From positions 124,001 to 188,000 of the forward strand of contig JAITYX010000048.1 of NCBI GenBank assembly GCA_021018815.1: a stretch of DNA of 64,000 bases, read 5' to 3'. The position numbers were made by a program, and so were the translations under genes. Below are positions 48,150 through 60,410 of the stretch, in pieces. The DNA comes from Talinum fruticosum. Taxonomy: Eukaryota > Streptophyta > Magnoliopsida > Caryophyllales > Talinaceae. Each line of letters starts with the position of its first letter. Positions within the stretch are counted from its first letter, which is position 1. The notes under the pieces were generated by a model. The model saw nothing but the letters and a program-made list of their open reading frames with translations. It was not told where the DNA came from and did no database searches.

Positions 48150-48700
48150 ATCCTAAACTAGAGTACATGATTTTTTTTTTAAGTTTACGTAATGCATAAG
48201 ACAATAATGAATATCAATAAAATGTTGAGGTCATCCTTTTAATTCGCTTTAATGACCCAAATACATAACTAGAAACGGAGTTCCCAAACCCTGGTCACTG
48301 TAACGATGAGGTTGGGTTCACAAAGTAATAGAGTCTATTTACAATGTGGGTTGGTCCAAAAAAGGGGAAAAGGGGTAAAAGGTTCATTGGAGAAAAAGTG
48401 ATAAACAATAGAGAATTATTACTAGTTTTGTTATTATGTATCACCTTTTTGTCCGATGAACCCTTTAACCATTTTCCCTCTCTTCCCTTTTTTGTGGACC
48501 GACCAACACTCGTAGATAGACTTTATATCTTGCCTTGTGAACCCAACCTCATTGTTAAAGATGATTAGGGTTTGGGAACTCCTTGTTTAGGTATGTCTTT
48601 GGGTCCTTAAAGCGAATTAAAAGGATGACTTCAACATTTTATTCATATTAATTGTGCTATGCATTATGTAAAACTTAAAAAATTATGTCTACTTTATGAT
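48150..48700. repeat. long inverted repeat (hairpin) 1
   Basis: Arms of about 260 bp surround a small loop near 48420. Matching pieces include TCATCCTTTTAATTCGCTTT on the left and its complement near 48612-48630, GGTTCATTGGA...AAAGTGAT against ATCACCTTTTTGTCCGATGAACC, and GAACCCAACCTC against its complement. No coding frame. It is a foldback MITE or a hairpin within the CACTA. Confidence 0.82.
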
Positions 48701-49024
48701 AATATATAATACATCAAAATTAAAAGCAAAAAGAAAACTATATATATATAATTATATATAATATATATGTAAACAATCCTCTTACACAACAAATAGAGGG
48801 AAAGAGTCGTATATATATATATTTAAAAGAGAGAAATTTAAACACACTATAAAAAGTAAGAACTTATAACCTTTTTGGATATAAGGCTATCCCTAAAAAC
48901 TTGTCATGAAGATAAATATGTTATCAAATTTATTTTTTAATGAGGTGATGTTGGGGTGGACTAATTTATCCAATTATCTAAGTTTTCGATTTCCTTTTTG
49001 GTTGCAAGTTTGTTGTATTATACA

Positions 49025-49553
49025 TGATCGTAAGCTAGACACTATGATTTTTTGAAGTTTACGTAATTCATAAGATAATAATGAAATATAAATGAAATGT
49101 TGAGGCCACCTTTTAATTTGATTTAACGACCGAAGACACAATAGGAACCGGAGTTCCTTTGTTGTGTTTAACAATGAGCTCGGGTTCACAAGACAAAACA
49201 TAGAGTGTATATGCAATGTGGATCATTCCATGAAGAGGGGGTAAAGGAGTCAAATGGAAACAAAGGTGATAAACAATGAGAAACTAGTAATAATTCACTA
49301 TTGTTTATCATCTTTGTTTCTACTTGACTCATCTACCCCTTCTTCCCTTCTTCGTCGATTTGCCCACATTGCATGGACACTCTATGTTTTGTCTTGTAAA
49401 CCTGAGCTCATTGTTAAACATAACAAGGGAATTCCGGTTCCTTTATTAAAGCAAATTAAAAGGATGATCTCAACATTTTATTCATATTTAATCGTCCTAT
49501 GCACTATGTAAAATTTTAAAAAACTCATGTCTAGTTTATGATAAATGTATAAT
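49025..49553. repeat. long inverted repeat (hairpin) 2
   Basis: Homologous to hairpin 1, with its centre near 49289. TGATAAACAATGA on the left pairs with ATTGTTTATCA on the right. CTCGGGTTCACAAGACAAAACATAG-like and CTATGTTTTGTCTTGTAAACCTGAG-like pieces face each other across the centre. Confidence 0.82.
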
Positions 49554-49578
49554 ACATCAAAATTGGAAGCAAAATAGA

Positions 49579-49581
<3 letters not shown>

Positions 49582-49642
<61 letters not shown>
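49582..49642. repeat. (AT)n microsatellite
   Basis: An uninterrupted AT run of about 30 units, expanded relative to the shorter AT stretch at the same position of the neighbouring tandem copy (48741-48768). Confidence 0.95.
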
Positions 49643-49646
<4 letters not shown>

Positions 49647-50384
49647 TTAAAAAAGAGAAATTTAACCGCTACGGAAAAAAAGTTATAACAATGGTCCTTG
49701 TTAGATGAATATATACTAAGTAACAACATCTTTTTGTTTTCATGTAATAATTTGATAAATGACATGCTTAATTATGTGTAATTGTGCTTATTTTACTTAC
49801 CAATGTATGCTTTTCATAAATTATCTTATGCATTTCATAAGCTTAGAGAACCCGTTCAAAAATCTATACGTAACAAATTATCCTAGGTCGTGGTACGTGC
49901 ATAAATGTGTGTGTAACGCTTAAGATATTAGCTTGGTATGTATAATTTTTTGAATTGTCCGTGTTGAACAGTTTGAAATTAATATAATAATAGGCTATGT
50001 GACTATTATAATCTTATCATACATTTCACAAAATATAACGGTGCTCATTTCCCCTCTCGTTCTTCGGGTGCAATTATGATGACGATGAGTTTGATGTGTA
50101 TATCTTTACTTATGTTACCATACAATTAAGTAAGAATATACACATTAGCCATTTTGTTTTTATATGTTGTATTTGAAAGACTAAGGAGAAACGTTGTTGG
50201 AATTTTGTCAAATATATGATAAGATTTTGCTACACGTTTAGGGTTATATTATTCTTGAATGGGTTTAGGATCATCTATCCCCGTAGAAGGATCTTAGGCT
50301 TATTTCATATTATTTGCACATAATTAAATAATGAAAGTATGTACTTTTCGAACTATATGTGGTGAATTACTTCACTTCTAGAAA

Positions 50385-50680
50385 TACTCGAATTTTGTGA
50401 CCGCAATTTTGTGACCGAATAAAAACGAGTTACAATTTGTGACCATTTTTGTGACCACTTATAAGCGGTCATAGTTTATAACCAAATTATCAGTAGTGAG
50501 AAATTCGGTCACATTTTATGACTACTTTTATAACCAATTTAAAATCGAGTCACAAAATTAAAATTTTAAAGTTTTGTAACTAATTTTGTGACCATAAAAT
50601 AATTTAATTATGGTCACAAAATTGGTTAAACTACTTTATTACAATAATAAAGGGCTTGATTCTGAATTTTGTGACCAAAT
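50385..50680 (+). promoter_or_regulatory. left subterminal repeat array of inner CACTA
   Basis: At least ten TTTTGTGACC / GGTCACAAAA motifs occur in both orientations. In En/Spm, short subterminal repeats are bound by TNPA and are needed for transposition; by position these are the equivalent. Confidence 0.78.
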
Positions 50681-50924
50681 AAACCCTCGCAACCTCTCGC
50701 CGTCAAGCTCGATTCTGGCCGGCGACGCCCGCGGCAACCGGCGACACCTCGGTGGCTGGAGCTTCCTTGGCTGGTGGCGACAACGATGGCGAGTGTGTCC
50801 CCCACACTGTCCGTAACACCCTGTCCTTAAGAAAATAATTAACTTTAAATAAATTCAAGATTAGCATGAGCGCGTGCATTTTAAATTTTCAAATATTTTC
50901 ATATTACGCATGTGTATATACATA

Positions 50925-51019
<95 letters not shown>
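50925..51019. repeat. (GT)n-(AT)n compound microsatellite
   Basis: GT units at 50925-50940 run directly into about 39 AT units. Confidence 0.95.
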
Positions 51020-51021
<2 letters not shown>

Positions 51022-51380
51022 ATGTTGTTTAAAGTGCAGGAACCGGATGGTGACAACGACGACGTACTGAAGCATATTCTATAAATTTTAATGACTCATG
51101 AGATAATTAACATTATTATATAGCTAATTTATTTGGAGTTCTAAAAATCCTTAAACAAATAAAATTAATATAATTCTTATAAATTTAATATTTCTATAAA
51201 TAAAATTCTTAGCTTAAGATAAGCTTAATGAGTAAGATAATAGTAAGCTTGGAGGATTAAGTAGAATGGAGATTAAGGATGAGATTAAGATTGGGCTGAA
51301 ATAAAGGGATAACTTGCTAAGGATTTGGGCCCAGAATTTGGAAGAGCCGGTCGGCCCAGTGAGAGAGGAAGCAACAGGGA

Positions 51381-51390
51381 CTATAAAAAG
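51381..51390 (+). promoter_or_regulatory. TATA box of the probable LTR
   Basis: CTATAAAAAG is followed within ~60 bp by a C/T-rich leader-like stretch (CCTCTCTCTGCCCC). This arrangement is typical of a plant LTR promoter and its transcription start. Confidence 0.45.
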
Positions 51391-53706
51391 CTTAAGGTAA
51401 CTTAAAAAGCTTTCATTTTTCCTAAACCTAAAATCAGTAAACCCACAAATCCTCTCTCTGCCCCTGCTCTCGTCCCACCTCCACCGCCAACCGACAGCAC
51501 CGGCTGCTCCCCGGCTGCGCCGACAGCTACCTTCGGTCAGCCACCATTACCATCGCCATCGCCATCGCCATCGCCGGCATCATTATCATACCACCCAAAA
51601 ACGCAACCCCTTTTTCTGTCACTTCCCTCTTCCGCCACCTCTTTATCTTCTGTCTCAGCAACCGGAAACGCCACCGACAACCACCGCCACCTTCTACCGC
51701 CCTACTGTCACTGCCCCAGCCGCCGAAAGCCAGCACACCGCCGGTTGTGCTCCTGTTTTGCGCTTGTTTCTGCCCCGATTTTGCGCAGTTTGGTCATGGT
51801 TTCTTCGGTCCTCAAGCCCTGTCCGGCCTCAGCCGCCTTCTGCCAGTCACCGGCGCCGTTCGTCACTCCTGGCGACTGCTTCGACCACGACCATCTGCTC
51901 CGTTTCATTAACCCCGGGTCTTCAACCCTCCAACCTTCAACCACCTCAAAAACCCCTCTTAAATGAACCTTCTTCATCTAATTTTTAGGGTAAAATTTTC
52001 AGATTCAGTTCTATTAATTTAATTTCTTAGGTTAATTTTTCAGATTCAGTTCTTCATTTCTTTTAATTTAAGTATTTAAGTTGTAATTAGTTATTCTTTT
52101 CCTGTTTGGAGATTTAAGTTGGATTATGGTTTATTTGTGACTGGTTCATGGAATTTAGAAAAATCTGATGATAGTTGGTATATGTTGGTTATACTTAAAG
52201 TGAAGAAAAATTATGGACAATTTCTGGATAAAGGACAGTCAGGAAGTAATTGTGAGTCAGGAATTACTTTTGGTTAGTTTAAATGATTATTTAACCTAAT
52301 GAGGAGATTAAGGGAAAGATTGATGATGATATCTAATTCTGGGTAGCATGTGAAACTGAAGAGTGAGAAATTGACATCTTTGGGGAATTAATTATGCCCT
52401 TATAAAATAAAATAAGGTTAGAAAATTAGAAAATAAGTACATAAAAGAATGAATGAAAGTATTTATGTAATAAAATAACTAATGGTAGTAATTAAAAGTA
52501 AACTTTTCCTTGGTTTAAAGGAGATGAGTGTTCAATGGTAATATAAATACTTTTAGGTGTGCACTTAATAAAAAGAAAATAATAAACCTCGTAGATTATA
52601 AATAATTTACTACTATTTCGAAGAAAACTATGTATAATAAAGGCTCCAATACATATAAAAGTATATATCTGTGTATTTACGCATGCATGATATGAAATAA
52701 GATAAATAAATAATATAGACTAAAGATAATATTAGTATTCTTTAGTAAATACTGAGTTCGTGAATTTTCATTTCAAATATTTTTAAAGTGATTTAATAGT
52801 AAGAAATAAAAATCATATTCATTAATAAAACCTTTTACATTTATACTTAAGGTCATTAAGCGTTAGCGTTATGCGTTCATCCGGATTCCGCCCGAGAGAA
52901 AAAGAAGGAGGAACATCAGCGAGTATGTTCATTGATCGTGCTGCTTCAATGTTTTATTTACAAACCAAGGCCGGATATGGCCGACATCAACAACAATAAA
53001 GAATTGTTTGCAAATAATATTTGCCATCATTAATATGGACCCGTCCATCAAGTGCCATTATTTGAGTACGCCCAATATTCGAGTTGGTAACACCGTAATC
53101 GTTAACCGCTTTCAACCGGACTATCCGATCGGTTTGGGTGTATGCACATGCGTTTAGGGAAACCCGATGATCGTAAAGGGATCCATTCGGATAATTAGTC
53201 GACAACAGCTTTACATTATTCACTCCTCCTCATTTACAAATGAATTGAAATGCATGCGCTCAACTCAATTACTTCATAACTATTATTTTACTCGCATGAT
53301 AGTGAACATATTGAGCTTCGACTCACATTTCGAAAATGTTTTCTTGTTTTGTTTTAGGTAAAGGTGTGGAAGATTTGAAGCAAAGGTCCATTAAGGACTT
53401 AGAGGCTCGTAGCGACAACCTAGTTGGGGTATCAAGGGTTAAGTACCGTTGTCGTAGTTTACAAGACTGTAGTCTATACTTATGCTTAATCTTCATACAA
53501 GTTATAGTTTATGCCTTATCATGAGACACTTGTTGTTAGTGGCAAAGCAAGTGTAACCCAAGGTTAGAAATGTATTTATTGTTATAGCCTTACCCTTTCC
53601 TCCGGTAAGGGCGGCGGTAATGCCCCGACCTACTTTTCGCTGCGCTAATCATCGGCTAGCGGCTTGTTCGATCTAAAACCGGTGATTATGGGTTTGGGGC
53701 GTTACA

Positions 53707-56082
53707 CCGTCTCCGGCGCTCCATATGTCTTTCTTGCACTCGCTCTCATCTTCGAGGCGTCATTGTGCCCGGCAACGCTTGCGGCGGCCGACGACTCCAC
53801 TGCGGCCGGAGATTCCATGGTCGGTGGTGACTCCAGTGGCAGGTGTGTCCCCCTCCCTCCCTTCCTATTCGGTCTCGAATTCACTTATTCAAGCTAACTG
53901 TGAATATGGGTTCGGACAAGGATTATTGGTTGTTGCGAAGGAAATTCCGTCTCCACTATGAATCCCGCTCTTTAGCAACAAATTCGACCTTCAAATTGGA
54001 TGAAGATGTTTTGGGTTCTATTATTCAAGGTAAGCTGTGATTATGGGTTTTGAGTTCTTTTGTTTGGTCTGCTTCAAAATGGCAATTTATTCAATTGAGC
54101 GAGATATTAAGCAAGAGAGCGATTGAGGCTTCGAAGAGCAGCGACTCGTGTCGGATATTAGGACTCGGAGACATTGTGGAAATCAAATTGGCAAGTGGTG
54201 GTTCCGACTTTCCAAACCGAAGTCGGAGAATTATTGCTGGTGTTGGAGTTGAGATCGTGTTCCCTCCGTAAGCATTCCTGTCCTTGTGACTCGCTTTATA
54301 GTTTCTAGCACTCAAACCTTGCACCGAGATGTTAATTGAAATCAATGGCATTCTGCGATCAAAGACCGAAATTATGGATTTATATATGCATAATAGAGAT
54401 TTTCGTAGTACATTGACGAGTGTTCTTTGCTTGCATTTTTTATCTTGTCCGTTGTTTATTGGTTGATAACCATAGAATGGTTGGGTAGATTTTGATTAGC
54501 CCTTTTGTTTCGATGCAGACAAAGCACGAAATAGTTTGTTGTAACATTCAATGAAGTTCTGTACAATATGAAGGCCATTTATTGACACTTCCCATTTTTG
54601 TAAAAAATGGGCACTAGGCTAGGAATTATCTTGGGAAGAAAGTCCTGCAATGTCAAAGACCACCTTTTTTCCTCCGAAAAGAAAAAAATGTTATTGAAAT
54701 AGGCAACTAATTACCACTAAGCACATCAACTACTCTTTGATAGTTTGAGATTACTACTCAGCTATCCTACTCGGACTCTTCATTTTGACCTACCATACCC
54801 GTGTCGGACCCGACACTTGGGATAAGGGTGTGACACTTGACTCTTTCAAATTACAATGAAAATCTATTTTTTTTTTTTTTGAAAATAGTTTAGTCTCGAC
54901 ACTTGGATGTATATCCATATCGTACACCTATGCCCGAAGTCCGAATAACATAGCCTGCTCGGAATGTCATATCCACATAACTCAATAACCTCGCTTCCAA
55001 AGGACTATGTCTATGAACAACTCGCTTTTACTAATTGTCTGTGTTGTGAGGTTTCTTTCTCTTATGATCCGATGAATCGCTACCTCCTTAATTTGTTTGA
55101 TGAGCTAGTTTATTCCTGTAAAAGTTCTGCAGTTCTTCCATGTGTGCAAGGTCTATTCTATTGGTTGTATTATATATTCCGAGGTCAACCTTGTTTGATT
55201 CAAAGCAAAGAAAAAACAAAATTAAAAAACCTAAAATTGCTCATTGCTAACCACTTTATGTTAACATTTCAATTTGTTTTTCTTTCCTCATTTATCACAT
55301 TAATTAAACGTGAACAGTAGTTACAAATAACACTTTATGCTAACCACTCATTTATTTATCTTTGTTTCATTTGAATTTTGCATAGTTTATGTCAATTAAA
55401 TGACAAAACTTATAAGTTTATTAACGAATCGATTTGTTCAATAAATATTTTTAAAAATGTTAAACTTGTCCATTCTTTTTGTATTAATGAATTCTTTACC
55501 ATATTGTAAAACCTTATGACTATTATTTTTCATGTAGGAAACCTAATTTCAAGAATTCTTGTAGTTGTAGTTTGATTTGGAAGCTAGTGTTTGGTGTGCA
55601 CTAAAGGTATGTCTTCGATGACTAATGCAAATATACTTATTTTGTAATTTGTAACTTTTATTATGATTGTGGAGGAAGGGATTAATTGGCCGGCATTGAT
55701 CTATACGATTAGTGTGGAATGGCCCGATATACATTATCTTGTTGTGGAATCGAACCAATTGTGTTGTGGTTGATTGATGATTTGTATATTGGGGTTCGGT
55801 TCCTCGTGCGCATGTGATTGTTACTATGTGTAAATAATGTGTATGCTTTTATATAATAGTGTACATTAGATTGTTATTATGTGTAAATAATATGTATGTT
55901 TTTGTATAATAGAGTTCATTGTGATTAATGCAAATGGTATATCATTTAGTTTATGTTGTATGTGATTAGTGTACAAAATTAGTCTATTTTAATTATTTAA
56001 TGATTTAGGTTTCTCTTATCACTCATACTTGTACAATAAATTGGGAAACTAATGAAATAGTTTGCTTAATTCTAAACAGAAT
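53707..56082 (+). other. inner CACTA 5' region before the transposase
   Basis: A GC-rich first part (53707-53860) resembles 50715-50805. The rest is AT-rich with short frames only. It is probably the untranslated leader and intron of the transposase gene. Confidence 0.45.
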
Positions 56083-57960
56083 ATGGAAATATCGGAACAT
56101 CGTAGGTGGATGGTTAATAGATTTTTCCTAATCGTGGTGGATTAACGCCGGAGTTCTTGGAGGGGGTTAATGAGTTTGATGCGTTTACAAAAAAACAACA
56201 TGTGTATTTGAGAGAGAACATATATAGGTGTCCTTGTGCTAAGTGTTAGAACACAAAGTTTCTATCATCCGAAGAAGTAAAGGTTCACCTTTATAAGAAA
56301 GGGTTCATGAATGGATATTGGTATTGGACATCGCATGGGAATTTGAACCCCATGAACATGTACAAATTAACGTGAATCATAGTCCATCAAGCACTCCTTT
56401 TCATGATTATATGCCCAATAATGCTTATCACACAATGGTTGAAGATGCTTTGAGTTATCGTCAACATGTGCCACAACTTCCTAATCCGAAGCTCAAAGGT
56501 TTTATGACCTTTTAGAGGCACTACAACGTCCATTGTGGGATGGTTGTCCCGACCATACTGAGCTATCTGTTGCCTTACGGTTGATGAACATTAAATCTGA
56601 GCATAATATGTCCCGAATTGTTTTAATGATGTTGCACAACTTATGAAAGAAGTGTGTCGATCTAACAACTATGTTCCGAATAACTTCTCGGAGGCAGAAA
56701 AATTAGTGAGAAAACTCGGGTTGACTTCTCTAAAAATTGATTGTTGCATTAATGGTTGTATGTTGTATTATAAAGATGATGCACATCTACAACAATGCAA
56801 ATTTTGTGATGCTCCTCGATATAAGGCTCGAAAGTTCAAAAAAATAGAAACCAAAAGAATGTTCATTTAGGAAGAATGCATTACCTTCCCATCAATTCAA
56901 GGCTGAAAAGGTTGTTTGCATCCCGAGTTCCGTAAGGCACATGAGATGGCATTATGAGAATCCACGAGAGCCTGGGGTGTTAAGTCATCCATCGGATGGG
57001 GAGGCATGGAAACATTTTGATAGAGTTTGGCCTGAATTTTCATCCGAACCACGTAATGTTAGACTTGGTTTATGTGCTGATGGATTCTCTCCATTTTCAT
57101 CACAGCTTGCTAAACAATATTCATGTTGGCCAGTGATTTTAACTCCTTACAATCTTCCTCCGGAAATGTGTATGACTACACCTTATATGTTTTTAACTTG
57201 TATTATTCCCGGCCCGAAGAGCCCCAGGGTTAACATAGACGTCTATTTACAACCTTTAATAGATGATTTAAAAACATTATGGAATGAAGGTGTTGAAACA
57301 TATGACATTTCTCGAAAGGAAAATTTTGTCATGAAGGCTACATTGATGTGAACTATTAATGATTTCCCTGCATATGGCATGTTATCCGGATGGAGTACTC
57401 ATGGAAAATTAGCTTGTCCAATTTGTATGTCATCATCTAAAGCCTTTCGCTTACAAAATGGAGGAAAACCAACATGGTTTGATAATTCCCCAAATATTGG
57501 TACAAGAGTTCATAAAGATTTTGGCATTGTGGAAATTAAACACACTCGGCGATATAGGAAATATGATCCGTTTATATTTGCAAATTTTGCAACACAAGTG
57601 TATTATACACCTTATCCAGCGAGAAGAAAAGATAACCAAGATTGGTGGGTTGTTATAAAGACAACTCCTAGATTTAGAGTGGATAGTCAATACACACTCG
57701 AAGAATGCACATTAAGAAGAGAGTATGATCGATACTATTATCACAACGAAGATACTCAAATTGATGATCTTAGAGATGATGAATATGAGGTCCTTTATAG
57801 GGATGTTCTAAGAGTGTCTGTTGTGAATGAGGATGATGATGATGATGATAATGACGATGATGATAAGGAAGAGGAGTTTACTCGAAATGGATGATACGAA
57901 GTTGAAGATGATATGCAGCTTGAAGATGACGAAGATGATGAGGATGATGATGATTTTTGA
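56083..57960 (+). pseudogene. TNP2-like CACTA transposase, broken
   Basis: The start ATG at 56083 reads MEISEHRRWMVN. After a frameshift the transposase-associated domain continues (RGGLTPEFLEGVNEFDAF, LRENIYRCPCAKC, KVHLYKKGFMNGYWYW). The TNP2 catalytic region follows: KLVRKLGLTSLKIDCCINGC, CADGFSPFSS, NLPPEMCMTTPYMFL, IPGPKSPRVNIDVYLQPLID and HGKLACPICMSSSKAF. The protein ends in an acidic D/E tract. Stops at 56247-56249, 56868-56870, 57349-57351 and 57892-57894, plus a frameshift in a T-run near 56130, make it non-functional. In intact elements this protein cuts and moves the DNA. Confidence 0.9.
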
Positions 57961-58193
57961 TTAATGCAGTAGTAGTGGTTATTAATGAAGATAATTTTGT
58001 TTTATATTTTACTCGATTTATGTTATTTGAAGTATTTGTTCTTTTGCCTACTTGTCTCTTTATTCTCTTGTCTACTTGCATAACTTGCCTATTTGTTGTT
58101 TGAATATTCCACATGAATTACAATTTTTGTCATATTTACATGTTCAATGTCAATTGTATGTTTATTTGTCTCTTTCTTTTTTACTCACTTTGA

Positions 58194-59670
58194 AGATGTC
58201 GGAGAAAAATCGATCTTTTACTATTCAAGGGGTGTCACTAACAAAAGGTTTCGTTTTACTTCCACATCTTCTCATGGAACTCCTACATCATCTTCTCATT
58301 CACCCATTATGTCCCCTACATCAACCGATCATATTCAAACCTTAATGCCCGAGGCTTCTCATCCTTCTCAAGGGATCTCTCAACCTATATCTCAACCTTC
58401 GAAGAGATCTCTCAGCCTATTCAGGAGATCCAACAAGCTAGACCTAGTAAGAGCAAAATATTTTCAATAGCAAAAGAGTAAGTATTGAATAATGATTCAA
58501 ACTTCTTCTTTAACATTATAAAAAAAAATGCTTATATTATGATTTACTTTTTAAATAGATTCTATCCAAACCACATAGATGTCATTTATTCCCTCTCTAC
58601 CATCATAAAAAGTAAGTATGATGCACCTTATCATACTTGGAAAGACGTACCAATTGAAGTGAGGAATATGTGGTTTGATGAATTCAAGGTAAATATCTAT
58701 TCAAGATTTACAAGAATATTAATTTTCATTTATATGGATGATGAGCATACCCATGATGTTAGGAAAGTTTTTGAACATCGTGGAGCGGCAAGATTGAAGG
58801 GCATGACTTTTGAGATACGAAAAAGTGGAAAACAACCTCCGTGGTTAAGTAAGGATGTTTATGATAGGTTATGTGAATATTGGGAATCTGATATATTCAA
58901 GTTAAAAAGTGAGGCTGCCAAAACAAATAGAGCATCACCTTCGGGAGTAGGTTCCTCCGTGCATTATGGTGGATCTATTCCTTATTCCGAGCATAAAAGG
59001 CGATTGGTAATATATTTGTATTCTTGAATTTGTTTTCTTTCACATGATGTAAAAAATGAACTTAATTATTCTACTTTTGATTGTATATAGGCCGAAGAAC
59101 TTCAAAGAGAGCCAACTATTGCTGAACATTTTAAACACACACATACAAGGAAAGACAAGACTTTTGTAGATGACAAAGCGAAAGACACTTATGTGAGTAT
59201 TTCCTTTCTTAATCATATGTTACTCATAATTTCTATTGTTTTCTTTTATTTATATGACAAAAATATTACATTTTCTATAATTTAGGAGAAGTATGAGAAG
59301 AAGCTTGCAGAGATCCAAGGAATGCAATGCTCTCAAGGTGAAGGTTCTAAGAAACATCGGATATTCAACTATCAACTGAAAATCAAATGAAGATTTGGAA
59401 GGAAGTTACTTGGTCTCACTAACAAAGGTAAAATTCATGGATTTTGAATGGAAGGTTAATGTGCATCATCTACTGGTCCGTTAACTACCACTATTAGTGC
59501 TTCATCTACTATTGTGCAACTTGAAAAAGAGAAAAAACAAACAAAAAGTTGACGAAAAGGTTGAATCGTGTTAAGAAACAACTTGGTGAGACTAATCAAC
59601 TTGTAAAAACTTTGTTGCAACATATGAATGTTCCAATTCCAACTAATCCAAATAATGATGTTGATAATGG

Positions 59671-59704
<34 letters not shown>

Positions 59705-59728
59705 AATGGTTGTAGCGGCAATGCTTGA
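58194..59728 (+). pseudogene. TNPA-like second protein of inner CACTA (Ptta/En/Spm family)
   Basis: It starts with a Ser/Pro/Thr-rich region (58240-58440). Recognisable blocks follow: KSKYDAPYHTWKDVP, VFEHRGAARLKGMTFEIRKS, PPWLSKDVYDRLCEYWESD and GGSIPYSEHKRRL. Further exons join at plausible splice sites (after 59007, from 59091 with ELQREPTIAEHF, from 59285 with EKYEKKLAEIQG). The end is an Asp-rich tail stopping at 59726-59728. TNPA-type proteins bind the subterminal repeats. Frame breaks near 59390-59560 indicate decay. Confidence 0.78.
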
Positions 59729-59934
59729 AGATATGGTCTTATTTTCTTATGTTTCTACTATTATTATGGATATTGGACTTTTTATATTGGAATATTGTAT
59801 AAGTATGGGATGTTGATAGTTTGAAGATGAGGAAGATATTTGTTTGTTTAAATTTAACTTGGTTGTTATGGACTATGGACATTGATTATGTATAAACATT
59901 TAGTATAGATAATTTTGTAATACGAGGATTCGTC

Positions 59935-60387
59935 ACATGATTGTATGTAATGGTTTTATGGCACAAAAAGTGGTCACAAAACCAAACACAATATGTGTTC
60001 AATTTTCTCAGAATCGGTCACAAAAGCGGTCACAAAAAGTTAAGTCCAAAACAGAATCTGTCACAAAATCAGTCACAAAAGTGTTTAAGAATAAAACAGA
60101 ATCGGTCATAAAAGTGGTCACAATTATTTAATGGTCACAAAATCGGTCACAAAACGGTCATAATTTCTCACCGAAATAACGGTCGCAAAATCGAGTGTGA
60201 AATATTGAGCGGTCACAAAGGCGGTCACAATTTGTGACCGAATCGGTCACAAATTCCATTTTCTCGACCAGGGGTTTCGTGACCGCCGAAATCGGTCACA
60301 AAATCGGTCACAAACTCCATTTGTCACCGAAATTTGCCATTTTATGACCGATTTTGGCGGTCACAAAATCCAGCTTTTCTAGTAGTG
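59935..60387 (+). promoter_or_regulatory. right subterminal repeat array of inner CACTA
   Basis: About twenty CGGTCACAAAA-type units in both orientations run up to the right terminal inverted repeat. They are the counterpart of the left array and presumed binding sites for the TNPA-like protein. Confidence 0.82.
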
Positions 60388-60410
60388 CTTCTCGTGTTTA
60401 TGGGTAATGT

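Larger units (their letters stand above)
47995..49680 (+). repeat. tandem ~870-bp duplication, each copy with a long hairpin
   Basis: Copy A begins near 47995 and copy B near 48868. Shared landmarks are AACTTGT(T/C)ATGAAGATAAAT (48020 and 48900), GATGAGGTGATGTT, GTTGCAAGT, and AAGCAAAA...AACTATATATATA (48725 and 49568). Each copy contains one of the two inverted-repeat structures. Confidence 0.78.
50808..53706 (+). mobile_element. probable gypsy solo LTR inside inner CACTA
   Basis: The 2.9-kb segment starts TGTCCGTAACACCC and ends GGGGCGTTACA, matching the inverted TGT-AACACCC / GGG-GTTACA ends of long chromovirus LTRs. It has a TATA box (51381) and no ORF with known domains. No target duplication is visible (cacac against ccgtc), so the call is inference from the ends and composition. 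Confidence 0.5.
50373..60387 (+). mobile_element. complete CACTA (En/Spm) transposon, 10,015 bp, 3-bp target duplication
   Basis: The left end CACTTCTAGAAATACTCG and the right end (reverse-complemented CACTACTAGAAAAGCTGG) are terminal inverted repeats, each followed by TTTTGTGACCGC. CTT flanks both ends (50370-50372 and 60388-60390). Subterminal GTCACAAA arrays lie at both ends. It holds a TNP2-like transposase, a TNPA-like second gene and a probable solo LTR. Both gene frames are broken, so mobility would depend on a helper. Confidence 0.93.

Noticed and set aside
53664..54271. Short plus- and minus-strand ORFs in the GC-rich part of the inner CACTA
   Set aside because: No domain, overlapping in several frames, and located in the transposase leader region.
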